From contig PMMB01000357.1 in NCBI GenBank assembly GCA_003165495.1, forward strand, positions 1 to 8,198: a stretch of 8,198 nt of DNA, given 5' to 3'. The DNA comes from Gammaproteobacteria bacterium. GTDB lineage: Bacteria > Pseudomonadota > Gammaproteobacteria > Steroidobacterales > Steroidobacteraceae. The notes beneath the pieces were generated by a model. The model saw only the letters and a program-made list of their open reading frames with translations, was not told the origin of the DNA and ran no database searches. Shown here one piece after another: positions 1 to 6,345 of this stretch; position 1 is the stretch's first letter, and each line of letters starts with the position of its first letter. The position numbers and the translations under genes were made by a program.

Positions 1-837
1 CTCGAGCAGAGGATCAGCGTCGTTCCCAAAGCGGATCAGCACGGCGAGATCGCCAGCGATTTCTATCACGGTGGTTGCGTGTACCATGACGATGCATCCG
101 TCGATCCCACGCGTCTGCTGCTCGCGCTATTGCGCCGCGCGCTCGACGGCGGGGCATGGGTCGTGGATCGCTGCCCGGTCGGCGCCATCAAACCCACCCG
201 CGATGGTTTTGAAGCGCTGACGCCGCGCGGCGTCGTTCACGCGCGGCAAGTTCTGCTGGCGACCAATGGTTACTCGGGTCCACTCTCCGCGTGGCATCGA
301 CGACGAGTCATCCCCATCGGCAGCTACCAGATCGCGACCGAGTCCTTGGGTGCAGATCGAGTTCGTTCGCTGATTCCGCGCCTGCGAAATATTGTCGATT
401 CGCGGCGAGTCGTCGTGTACTTCAGGCCTTCGGCGGACGGGGAGCGCATCATATTCGGCGGTCGGGCGGCTTTGGCCGAGAAGGATCCGCTCGCCTGCGT
501 GCCGCGTCTGCGGCAGATGATGGCGCGGATATTTCCGGAATTGAAATCCGTGCGCGTGAGTCATGCATGGGTGGGGTGGGTCGCGTACACTTTCGATACA
601 TTGCCGCATCTGGGACAACACGACGGTGTTTACCATTGCATGGGATATTGCGGCCAGGGTGTACCGCTCGCGCCGTATTTGGGCAAGCGCATCGGGCAGC
701 AAATGCTGGGGCTCAAGGAGGGGCGCACCGCGCTCGACGGGCTACCGTTCCCGTCGCGGCCGTACTATCACGGGAAACCGTGGTTTCTCGCACCCTCGGT
801 GTTTGCTTATCGCATGTTCGATGCCCTCGGACTATGA
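1..837 (+). CDS. FAD-dependent oxidoreductase, DAO family (5'-truncated)
   Basis: The reading frame is open from the first base, so the gene begins upstream; 278 residues are visible. Seen: a VLLATNGYSG segment (residues about 83-92), typical of the end of the FAD-binding half of DAO (D-amino acid oxidase/GlpO/PuuB-like) proteins; an IIFGGRAAL strand (about 150-158); and a C-terminal GVYHCMGYCGQGVPLAPYLG segment (about 209-228), the returning FAD-binding element that contacts the cofactor near the C-terminus. The family is usually about 430 residues, so roughly 150 residues, including the N-terminal GxGxxG dinucleotide-binding loop, should lie outside the window. Family knowledge: these enzymes oxidise amines or amino acids (gamma-glutamylputrescine, sarcosine, glycine and others) with FAD and O2. 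The substrate cannot be read here. A GTG at position 79 is only an internal valine codon. The stop lies one base before the selO start, which suggests one transcript and translational coupling. Confidence 0.85.
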   Translation, partial: LEQRISVVPKADQHGEIASDFYHGGCVYHDDASVDPTRLLLALLRRALDGGAWVVDRCPVGAIKPTRDGFEALTPRGVVHARQVLLATNGYSGPLSAWHRRRVIPIGSYQIATESLGADRVRSLIPRLRNIVDSRRVVVYFRPSADGERIIFGGRAALAEKDPLACVPRLRQMMARIFPELKSVRVSHAWVGWVAYTFDTLPHLGQHDGVYHCMGYCGQGVPLAPYLGKRIGQQMLGLKEGRTALDGLPFPSRPYYHGKPWFLAPSVFAYRMFDALGL

Positions 838-838
838 C

Positions 839-2302
839 ATGAATCGCAGCAGCTATGCCGGTCTGCCGGAACGCTTCTTCGCGCGAGTCGACCCGATCCC
901 GGCCGCAAAGCCGAGGCTGCTCCGATTCAATCACGCGCTTGGGCTGGAGTTGGGGCTCGCTGTCGGCGATCTCGACGCCGAGGCGCTGGCGGGGCTCTTT
1001 TCCGGAAATATCATTCCGCCGGGCGTGGAGCCGATTGCGATGGCCTATGCAGGCCATCAATTCGGCCATTTCGTACCGCAGCTTGGCGACGGTCGCGCCA
1101 TCCTGATGGGGGAGGCGCTCGACCGCGCCGGCGTGCGACGCGACATTCAATTGAAGGGATCCGGCCGAACCCCCTTTTCACGGGGCGGCGATGGGCGCGC
1201 CGCGCTGGGCCCGGTATTGCGCGAATATCTCGTCAGCGAGGCCATGCATGCGCTCGGCATACCCACCACGCGCGCGCTCGCCGCGGTCGCCACCGGCGAG
1301 CCCGTGTTCCGCGAGCAAGCGCTGCCGGGAGCGATAGTGACGCGGGTGGCGGCGAGCTTCGTGCGCGTAGGCACGTTCCAGTACTTCGCCGCGCGCGACG
1401 ACGTCGACGCCGTTCGACGACTCGCCGATTACGTGATCGATCGGCATTATCCGGAGGCGAAAACCGAGCAACAACCGTATCTGGCGTTGCTACGAGCCGT
1501 CACCGACGGCCAAGCATCGCTCATCGCGAATTGGATGCACGTGGGTTTCATTCATGGCGTCATGAATACCGACAACATGGCGGTGTCGGGAGAAACCATC
1601 GATTTTGGCCCCTGTGCCTTCATGGACTCTTACGATCCGGCGGCGGTATTCAGTTCGATCGACAGCCAAGGTCGTTACGCCTATGGCAATCAGCCTCACG
1701 CCGCCGTGTGGAATCTCGCGCGATTCGCGGAGACGCTGCTGCCGATCATCGATGCCGGCGCGGATCGGGCGGTGGAACTCGCCAGCGAGGTGCTCGCGAC
1801 ATTTTCGATGCGCTTTTCGGATCTGTCGCTGGCCGGCGTGCGTCGCAAGCTCGGTCTGTCGGTTCGCGAGGACGGCGATGCGGCACTGGCTGAGGATTTA
1901 CTCGATGCGATGCATCGCAATCAGGCGGATTACACGCTGACTTTCCGTAGGCTGTGCGACGCCGCGGAGCGAGAGGCGGGCGACACCGACGTACGTTCTT
2001 TATTTGTGAATCCTCGGGATTACGACGAATGGGCGGCCCGGTGGCGGGCGCGTCTGACGCGCGAACCCCTGGAACCGCGAGCGCGCGCCGCGGCGATGCG
2101 GAAGGTCAATCCCGCAATCATTCCACGCAATCATCGAATCCAACGAGTCATCGATGCGGCCGTCCAAGGCCAAGATTTCGCGCCCTTTGCCGAGTTGTCG
2201 GCCGTGCTTTCGCAGCCGTACCAGCCGCCCGAAGGCTTCGAGTCCTACGCCGATCCCCCGCAGCCCAGCGAGCGCGTCCAGCAGACGTTCTGCGGAACCT
2301 GA
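839..2302 (+). CDS. selO: Protein adenylyltransferase SelO (YdiU/UPF0061)
   Basis: SelO is a pseudokinase-fold enzyme that transfers AMP from ATP to Ser/Thr/Tyr of target proteins, with reported links to the oxidative stress response. The protein is 487 residues, normal for bacterial SelO. Conserved sites are visible: LKGSGRTPFSRGGDGRAALG with Lys106; Glu129 in LREY; Arg169 and Arg176 in the VTRVAASFVRVGTF stretch; and the active-site segment HGVMNTDNM with Asp245 and Asn246, followed by IDFGP with Asp255. These align at a constant offset of 7 with the Pseudomonas syringae residues K113, E136, R176, R183, D252, N253 and D262 as I recall them. The C-terminus ends TFCGT, with Cys485 where eukaryotic SELENOO carries selenocysteine. 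The ATG at 839 is chosen because the protein then begins at the family N-terminus (a PERFFARVDP-like segment). The frame stays open upstream to 563, but that part overlaps the oxidoreductase in another frame. It is convergent with the BKACE gene, 9 bases between stops. Confidence 0.96.
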   Translation: MNRSSYAGLPERFFARVDPIPAAKPRLLRFNHALGLELGLAVGDLDAEALAGLFSGNIIPPGVEPIAMAYAGHQFGHFVPQLGDGRAILMGEALDRAGVRRDIQLKGSGRTPFSRGGDGRAALGPVLREYLVSEAMHALGIPTTRALAAVATGEPVFREQALPGAIVTRVAASFVRVGTFQYFAARDDVDAVRRLADYVIDRHYPEAKTEQQPYLALLRAVTDGQASLIANWMHVGFIHGVMNTDNMAVSGETIDFGPCAFMDSYDPAAVFSSIDSQGRYAYGNQPHAAVWNLARFAETLLPIIDAGADRAVELASEVLATFSMRFSDLSLAGVRRKLGLSVREDGDAALAEDLLDAMHRNQADYTLTFRRLCDAAEREAGDTDVRSLFVNPRDYDEWAARWRARLTREPLEPRARAAAMRKVNPAIIPRNHRIQRVIDAAVQGQDFAPFAELSAVLSQPYQPPEGFESYADPPQPSERVQQTFCGT

Positions 2303-2311
2303 GCGAGTCGC

Positions 2312-3205
2312 CTAGTCAGCCACTCGTGCCGGGAATCCGAGCCGCTCGCGAGTTTCGGGCGCAGTCAGGACTCGCACGCCCAAGAGCTCGATAATCGCAC
2401 GGGCGCGTTCCACCAATTGAGCGTTCGTCGCCAGGATCCCCTTGTCGAGGTAGAGATTGTCCTCGAGGCCCACGCGGACATTGCCGCCGAGAAGTACCGA
2501 CTGCGCGACCATCGGCATTTGCATTCGGCCCAGGCCGAAGGCCGACCAGTGCGATCCGGACGGCAGCGCATCGCGCATCGCCTTCATCGCTTCGGTGGAC
2601 GCGGGCGCGCCGTACTTGATGCCGAGGCACAGCTGGAACAAGGCGGGCTGATCGATCAGTCCCTCCGCCAGGAGTTGCTTGGCGAGTTCGATGTGACCCA
2701 GTTCGAACACTTCCAGCTCGGGGCGAACATTCTTCTGTTGGTATGCACGTGCCATGATGCGCAGAAAGCTGGGTGTCGTACCGTACAACAGCTCATCGAA
2801 ATTCAGCGAACCACAGTCGAGGCTGCCAATCTCAGGCAATAAGTCGAGTACGTGCGCAATCCGTTCGTTCGGACCCACGAAATCGGTGCCCGTGCGGAAA
2901 GCGAGGGGCGCATGCTCCGGACCTATCAAGAGGTCGCCTCCCATACCTCCCGTCAGGTTCAGAATCACATTGCGGTTCTGGGTTCGGATTCTGTCCACGA
3001 CTTCGCGAAAAAGCGCAGGATCACGACTTGCCGCGCCGGATTGCGGATCGCGGACATGAATATGGACGGCGGCGGCGCCGGCCGCATGCGCCTCGAGCGC
3101 CGACGCGGCAATTTGCGCGGGCGTGACGGGCACGTTCGGGTTCTTGCGCACGGAATCCGCCGAGCCGGTCACCGCACAGGTAATGAAGACCTCAGGCGCC
3201 AGCAT
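2312..3205 (-). CDS. Beta-keto acid cleavage enzyme (BKACE, DUF849)
   Basis: Complete 297-residue member of the BKACE family. These zinc-dependent TIM-barrel enzymes condense a beta-keto acid with acetyl-CoA to give acetoacetate and a CoA-ester; the founder is Kce of lysine fermentation. Seen: the N-terminal strand VFITCAVTGS (6-15), the zinc motif VHIHVRDP (His48 and His50), an ILNLTGGMGG loop (81-90), and VRVGLEDNLY (243-252). In that last motif Glu248 matches the third zinc ligand of Kce, Asp249 follows it, and Arg244 sits four residues before it as in Kce. The ATG start is supported because the first beta strand begins immediately after it, although no good ribosome binding site is visible. 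The substrate cannot be told from the sequence; BKACE subgroups act on different keto acids, including dehydrocarnitine. No CoA-transferase or dehydrogenase neighbour helps. It is divergent from msrA and convergent with selO. Confidence 0.9.
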   Translation of the reverse strand: MLAPEVFITCAVTGSADSVRKNPNVPVTPAQIAASALEAHAAGAAAVHIHVRDPQSGAASRDPALFREVVDRIRTQNRNVILNLTGGMGGDLLIGPEHAPLAFRTGTDFVGPNERIAHVLDLLPEIGSLDCGSLNFDELLYGTTPSFLRIMARAYQQKNVRPELEVFELGHIELAKQLLAEGLIDQPALFQLCLGIKYGAPASTEAMKAMRDALPSGSHWSAFGLGRMQMPMVAQSVLLGGNVRVGLEDNLYLDKGILATNAQLVERARAIIELLGVRVLTAPETRERLGFPARVAD

Positions 3206-3256
3206 GGAGCGCCGGGGTCAAGCTGCGCCGGAATACACGGCCTGCCGGACGTGGTC

Positions 3257-3300
3257 GTAATATATAATCGAACATAACGCGTTGCCGTTGCATTTAAATG
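3257..3300. promoter_or_regulatory. AT-rich divergent promoter region (putative)
   Basis: The 195-base gap between the BKACE and msrA starts holds an AT-rich island in otherwise GC-rich DNA. On the + strand there is an exact TATAAT at 3263-3268, suitable as a -10 box for the msrA unit, but no good -35 hexamer lies 16-18 bases upstream. On the - strand TATATT (3264-3259) could serve the BKACE gene, again without a clear -35. A perfect 10-base palindrome, catttaaatg, sits at 3291-3300, downstream of the candidate + strand -10. It could be an operator or chance. The promoter assignment rests on position and composition only. Confidence 0.35.
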
Positions 3301-3390
3301 GGCGGCGAGCCGGCCTTAAGCATAGAGCGTACAACAAATGAACGCAGTGCTATTCGAATTTGACTCAGGCACCGGGCGGCCGATTCATTA

Positions 3391-3395
3391 CGGAG
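3391..3395 (+). promoter_or_regulatory. Ribosome binding site deciding the msrA start
   Basis: CGGAG lies 5 bases before the ATG at 3401. An in-frame ATG at 3338 lacks a comparable site. This, together with the hydrophobic export signal that follows directly, favours 3401 as the msrA start. Confidence 0.65.
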
Positions 3396-3400
3396 CAATC

Positions 3401-4123
3401 ATGTCATTCCTGAAAATACGAGCGTCATTTTTGTCAGCGGCGGTACTCGCGCTCGGGATCGTGGGCGTCGTTCTTTGGCAATCACCGCTCTTTGGAGCGG
3501 AGGCGCCCGTGGTTATCGCGCCACCCGTGGTCGACAACCCGAAGGCGGCCGGGCCGCCTCAGACCGCGGTGCTCGCGGGCGGCTGCTTTTGGGGCGTGCA
3601 AGGTGTTTTTGAACATGTTCGGGGTGTCAAGAACGTGGTCGCGGGTTATGCCGGCGGCGATAAGGAGACCGCTCAATATGAGACGGTGAGCTCCGGGACA
3701 ACCGGTCACGCGGAGTCGGTCCAGGTTGTCTTCAACCCTTCCGAGATTTCGTACGGTCAGATATTGCAAATCGCGTTTTCGGTGGTGCATGATCCCACGC
3801 AGCTCAACCGGCAGGGGCCCGACGTCGGCAGCCAATATCGCTCCGCCGTTTTCTATGCCGATGACGGTCAGAAGCGGATCGCCGAGGCGTACATCAGTCA
3901 ATTGGATAAATCTCACGCATTTTCGCGACCGATAGTCACTCGTGTGGACTCTTTGAAAGGATTTTATGCGGCGGAGGACTATCACCAAGATTATTTGATG
4001 CACAATCCCCATGTTCCCTATATCGCTATGTTCGACATTCCCAAGGTCGAAAATTTCAAACGAATGTTTCCGGAGCTCTATAGCGAACGCCCGGTGCTGG
4101 CGCGCAATGAGGGTCGTCCATGA
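3401..4123 (+). CDS. msrA: Exported peptide-methionine (S)-S-oxide reductase MsrA
   Basis: MsrA reduces the S-epimer of methionine sulfoxide in proteins back to methionine. From the ATG at 3401 the protein is 240 residues. Residues 1-26 form a basic start plus a hydrophobic segment (FLSAAVLALGIVGVVLW), a signal peptide or uncleaved anchor. No ideal signal-peptidase site follows (the AEA at 33-35 precedes Pro), so membrane anchoring is possible; action in the periplasm is inferred. The MsrA domain spans about 55-225: catalytic GGCFWG (Cys62), TGHAESVQV (Glu105 region), GPDVGSQYRS (139-148) and EDYHQDYL (192-199). Cys62 is the only cysteine, so the resolving cysteines found in many MsrA proteins are absent. 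No MsrB domain is fused to it. An in-frame ATG at 3338 would add 21 residues before the signal, which is unlikely. The stop overlaps the next start as ATGA, indicating translational coupling to modA. Confidence 0.95.
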   Translation: MSFLKIRASFLSAAVLALGIVGVVLWQSPLFGAEAPVVIAPPVVDNPKAAGPPQTAVLAGGCFWGVQGVFEHVRGVKNVVAGYAGGDKETAQYETVSSGTTGHAESVQVVFNPSEISYGQILQIAFSVVHDPTQLNRQGPDVGSQYRSAVFYADDGQKRIAEAYISQLDKSHAFSRPIVTRVDSLKGFYAAEDYHQDYLMHNPHVPYIAMFDIPKVENFKRMFPELYSERPVLARNEGRP

Positions 4124-4893
4124 AAAAGTTCAGCGGCATTGGCTTGATACTCTGGCTGTCATTGCCCAGCCTGACGAGCTTTGCGGCGGTTGCTGACAAG
4201 CCGTCAATCACGGTCTTCGCGGCGGCCTCGTTGACCAATGTGCTGCAGGAGTTGGGCGACGGTTTTACGAAAGAAACTTCGATTCCCGTCAGATTCTCGT
4301 TTGCGGCCAGCTCCGCGCTTGCTCGCCAGATCGAAAATGGCGCGCCTGCCGACGTATTTTTTTCGGCTGACCTGGAGTGGATGGACTATCTCCAGACGCG
4401 AAATCTGATTCAGCGTGACACTCGACGCGATGTGTTGGGCAATAGGTTGGTCCTGATTGCACCCGCCGACAGCAAAATCAAGCTAAAGATTGAACCTCAC
4501 TTTCCTCTGGTCACCGCGTTGGGCAAGGGTCGCTTGGCCACCGGCGATCCAGATGCGGTGCCCGCCGGTCGTTACGCGCGGGAGGCTTTGACCACGCTGG
4601 GAATCTGGAATGATGTGGCGGATCACTTAGTGCGCGCGGATAGCGTGCGCTCCGCGCTTGCGTTCGTGGATCGAGGTGAAGCACCGCTCGGCATCGTCTA
4701 CGAGACCGATGCGCTGGTCGACAATCATGTGCGCGTGGTGGACGTGTTTCCCGCCAGCAGTCATTTGCCGATTATATATCCCGTCGCTCTGACCGGCGCG
4801 GCCAAGACCGATGCGGCCAGATTTGTCGCGTACATCCGCGGCCCCGCCGGCGATATCGCCTTCAAAGCCCATGGCTTCACGCCCTTGCGCTAG
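4120..4893 (+). CDS. modA: Molybdate ABC transporter substrate-binding protein ModA
   Basis: Periplasmic oxyanion-binding protein that delivers molybdate (or tungstate) to the ModBC importer. It is 257 residues, the usual length. Seen: a signal peptide (MKKFSGIGLILWLSLP...) with a plausible AVA cleavage site before Asp26; the ModA opening ITVFAAASLTNVL (30-42), with Ser37 as ligand; FAASSALARQIENGAPADVFFSAD (61-84), with Ser64/65 as second ligand; GDPDAVPAGRYAREAL (142-157); and GIVYETDAL (191-199), with Tyr194 matching the ligand tyrosine. The pattern is the classic ModA one, though selectivity between molybdate, tungstate and other oxyanions cannot be fixed by eye. Its ATG overlaps the msrA stop. 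No modB, modC or modE lies in the window: the next gene is a DUF302 protein and the strand then switches. Either the permease is encoded elsewhere or this is a stand-alone binding protein. Confidence 0.93.
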   Translation: MKKFSGIGLILWLSLPSLTSFAAVADKPSITVFAAASLTNVLQELGDGFTKETSIPVRFSFAASSALARQIENGAPADVFFSADLEWMDYLQTRNLIQRDTRRDVLGNRLVLIAPADSKIKLKIEPHFPLVTALGKGRLATGDPDAVPAGRYAREALTTLGIWNDVADHLVRADSVRSALAFVDRGEAPLGIVYETDALVDNHVRVVDVFPASSHLPIIYPVALTGAAKTDAARFVAYIRGPAGDIAFKAHGFTPLR

Positions 4894-4894
4894 T

Positions 4895-4900
4895 GGAGGA
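4895..4900 (+). promoter_or_regulatory. Strong Shine-Dalgarno site for the DUF302 gene
   Basis: GGAGGA begins directly after the modA stop and ends 4 bases before the ATG at 4905. It decides that ATG over the in-frame GTG at 4893, which overlaps the modA stop codon. Confidence 0.75.
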
Positions 4901-4904
4901 CGCC

Positions 4905-5312
4905 ATGATCGCCGATGCCGCCATCGATGGATTGAGATTATTGCCGACGCAACACGCCGTCGCGGTTGTGTTGCAACGGGTTCAGTCATTGGCGCGTGCA
5001 CGGGGCCTTACGGTATTCGCGCAAATTGATTTCAGCGGCGATGCGGAACGGTCAGGCCTGGCGCTGCGTCCAACGGGGCTCGTGATTTTAGGAAACCCGA
5101 AAGGGGGCACGCCGCTGATTGTTGCAAGGCCTACAGTGGCGATCGACCTGCCGCTGAAAATACTCGCGTGGCAGGATGCAGAAGGCCATACGTGGGTGGC
5201 ATACAATGAACCCGAGTACGTGCAAGCGCGACACCGGTTCCCTCCCGAGCTGCTGAAGAATATCGCTGCCCTCGGTGCCTTGGCGGAGGCCGCCGCTGCG
5301 CAGGATCCGTGA
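4905..5312 (+). CDS. DUF302 domain-containing protein
   Basis: A small 135-residue protein that is almost entirely one DUF302 domain, a small alpha/beta domain of unknown biochemical role common in bacteria. Seen: a helix then the strand GLTVFAQIDFSGDAERSGL (34-52), LRPTGLVILGNPKGGTPLI (54-72), and AIDLPLKILAWQDAEGHTWV (79-98) followed by AYNEPEY. These blocks are diagnostic of the family. There is no signal peptide, so it is probably cytoplasmic, unlike the two exported products encoded upstream. The gene starts 11 bases after modA with a strong ribosome binding site, so it should share the msrA-modA transcript. The C-terminus is alanine-rich and unremarkable. The gene converges with the DUF4105 gene, with 13 bases between the stops; that gap (CCGAAGCGTTCGC) could form only a 4-bp stem and is not a convincing terminator. 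No function is assigned. Confidence 0.88.
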   Translation: MIADAAIDGLRLLPTQHAVAVVLQRVQSLARARGLTVFAQIDFSGDAERSGLALRPTGLVILGNPKGGTPLIVARPTVAIDLPLKILAWQDAEGHTWVAYNEPEYVQARHRFPPELLKNIAALGALAEAAAAQDP

Positions 5313-5325
5313 CCGAAGCGTTCGC

Positions 5326-6339
5326 TTAGTGGGCGCCCGGAATGCCTTGCCGGATGTCCGCGGAGAAGGTGTCGCTGCGATCGGCCTTTTTGGCGCGGTC
5401 GGTAATGCGCCCAAGGGCGCGCAGCTCCTGCAGCGAATAGCGCTGATCGAGACCGCCGACGCGGTAAACATACTCAGGGAGATAACCGGAGAAAACAAGG
5501 CGGTAGTTCAACGGCAGATAGCCGACGATGCGTTTCATCATGTGGTACACGAGAGTCGTGCAATTGACCGTAATGGTGTTGTAGAAGCGCGGCGCTCGCA
5601 CGAGAGTATTGGCCTCATCGATATAGGCAAGGAACAGCGAGCGCATCGCGGATACCGGCATGCAGAGGCGATATAGGTAGTCGTCTTCGCCGCGGACATT
5701 GGTTCGAAGGCGGATCACGTCGCGTTCGTCGCTCGCGATGACGCTGAGTTCGAACTCTTTGAAGAAACCGCTGATCTCGGAAAAGCTCTCGATCTTCTCG
5801 CGGCGAATTTCCACCGAAAAGACGACGTGCTCGCCGTCGTCGAAGCCGAACGAAATCAGCATGTGCGCGATCGCCGGTCCTTTCCAATAAGACATGATCA
5901 TGTCGACCGAATTCAAACGATCGAGCTCATAGTGTCGCGTCTCCCAACGCTGGGTGTAGTCGGTAATGCTGCGCCAGTCGAAATTGCGCACGTTATGCAA
6001 GGTGACTCGATTGCCGTCGACCGTGCCACTGCTCATTTGCGCCACGTCGTCGGCCCAGATTCGATCGTTCGACGGCGCTATCCGCTGCCACCAAATCAGA
6101 AGGCCGCCGAATGCCACAGCGAATGCAAGGAGGCCGACTGCGGTGCGGCCCTGCCAAAAAGCAACCATCAGGGTGAGATTGAAGCCGACCCACAGGAGCA
6201 CACTCAGCTTCTTCAACGCCTGGCCGCCCGGTGTTTGGTACCACAGAGCGAATGCGCCCCATATCGCGGAAAATCCCACGATGAGTGTCGCCAACAAGGT
6301 GCCTGTGAATCGCAAAAGGACTGCCGCACCGATGGCCAT
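5326..6339 (-). CDS. Membrane-anchored DUF4105 (Lnb N-terminal-like) protein
   Basis: A 337-residue protein. The N-terminal part has three likely membrane segments: about 8-32, 44-61 and 65-84. The DUF4105 domain follows, with blocks RIAPSNDRIWADDVAQ (85-100), VTLHNVRNFDWRS (111-123), YELDRLNSVDMIMSYW (136-151), AHMLISFGFDDGEHVVFSVE (157-176) and TITVNCTTLVYHMM (254-267). His158 and Cys259 sit in the most conserved blocks and are candidates for a cysteine-hydrolase-like catalytic pair (inference). Family knowledge: DUF4105 has been renamed for the N-terminal periplasmic domain of Lnb, a lipoprotein N-acyltransferase of Bacteroides. Whether this proteobacterial relative acts on lipoproteins is unknown. 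The soluble domain probably faces the periplasm. It starts 6 bases after the stop of the MetC-like gene, and its ribosome binding region overlaps that stop codon, so the two genes are very likely cotranscribed. Confidence 0.87.
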   Translation of the reverse strand: MAIGAAVLLRFTGTLLATLIVGFSAIWGAFALWYQTPGGQALKKLSVLLWVGFNLTLMVAFWQGRTAVGLLAFAVAFGGLLIWWQRIAPSNDRIWADDVAQMSSGTVDGNRVTLHNVRNFDWRSITDYTQRWETRHYELDRLNSVDMIMSYWKGPAIAHMLISFGFDDGEHVVFSVEIRREKIESFSEISGFFKEFELSVIASDERDVIRLRTNVRGEDDYLYRLCMPVSAMRSLFLAYIDEANTLVRAPRFYNTITVNCTTLVYHMMKRIVGYLPLNYRLVFSGYLPEYVYRVGGLDQRYSLQELRALGRITDRAKKADRSDTFSADIRQGIPGAH

Positions 6340-6345
6340 ATCGCC

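Noticed and set aside
127..702. 191-codon open frame on the - strand opposite the FAD oxidoreductase
   Set aside because: It lies fully antisense to a clear DAO-family coding frame. The translation shows no recognisable domain and is typical of GC-rich shadow frames.
563..838. Upstream in-frame extension of selO to an ATG at 563
   Set aside because: This part overlaps the oxidoreductase in another frame and gives low-complexity, family-unlike sequence. SelO homology begins at the ATG at 839, and 487 residues is the normal length.
2417..3277. Several + strand open frames within the BKACE gene
   Set aside because: The - strand frame carries all BKACE motifs, and the + strand translations match no family I recognise.
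3276..3283. aacgcgtt palindrome next to the AT-rich island
   Set aside because: An 8-base palindrome is common by chance, and no second copy or known operator pattern was seen.
3338..3400. Earlier ATG for msrA, adding 21 residues
   Set aside because: It would place a charged, polar stretch before the export signal and has no good ribosome binding site, while the ATG at 3401 has CGGAG at proper distance.
5313..5325. Possible terminator between the convergent DUF302 and DUF4105 genes
   Set aside because: CGAA-GCG-TTCG allows only a 4-bp stem with no U-tract, too weak to call an intrinsic terminator.
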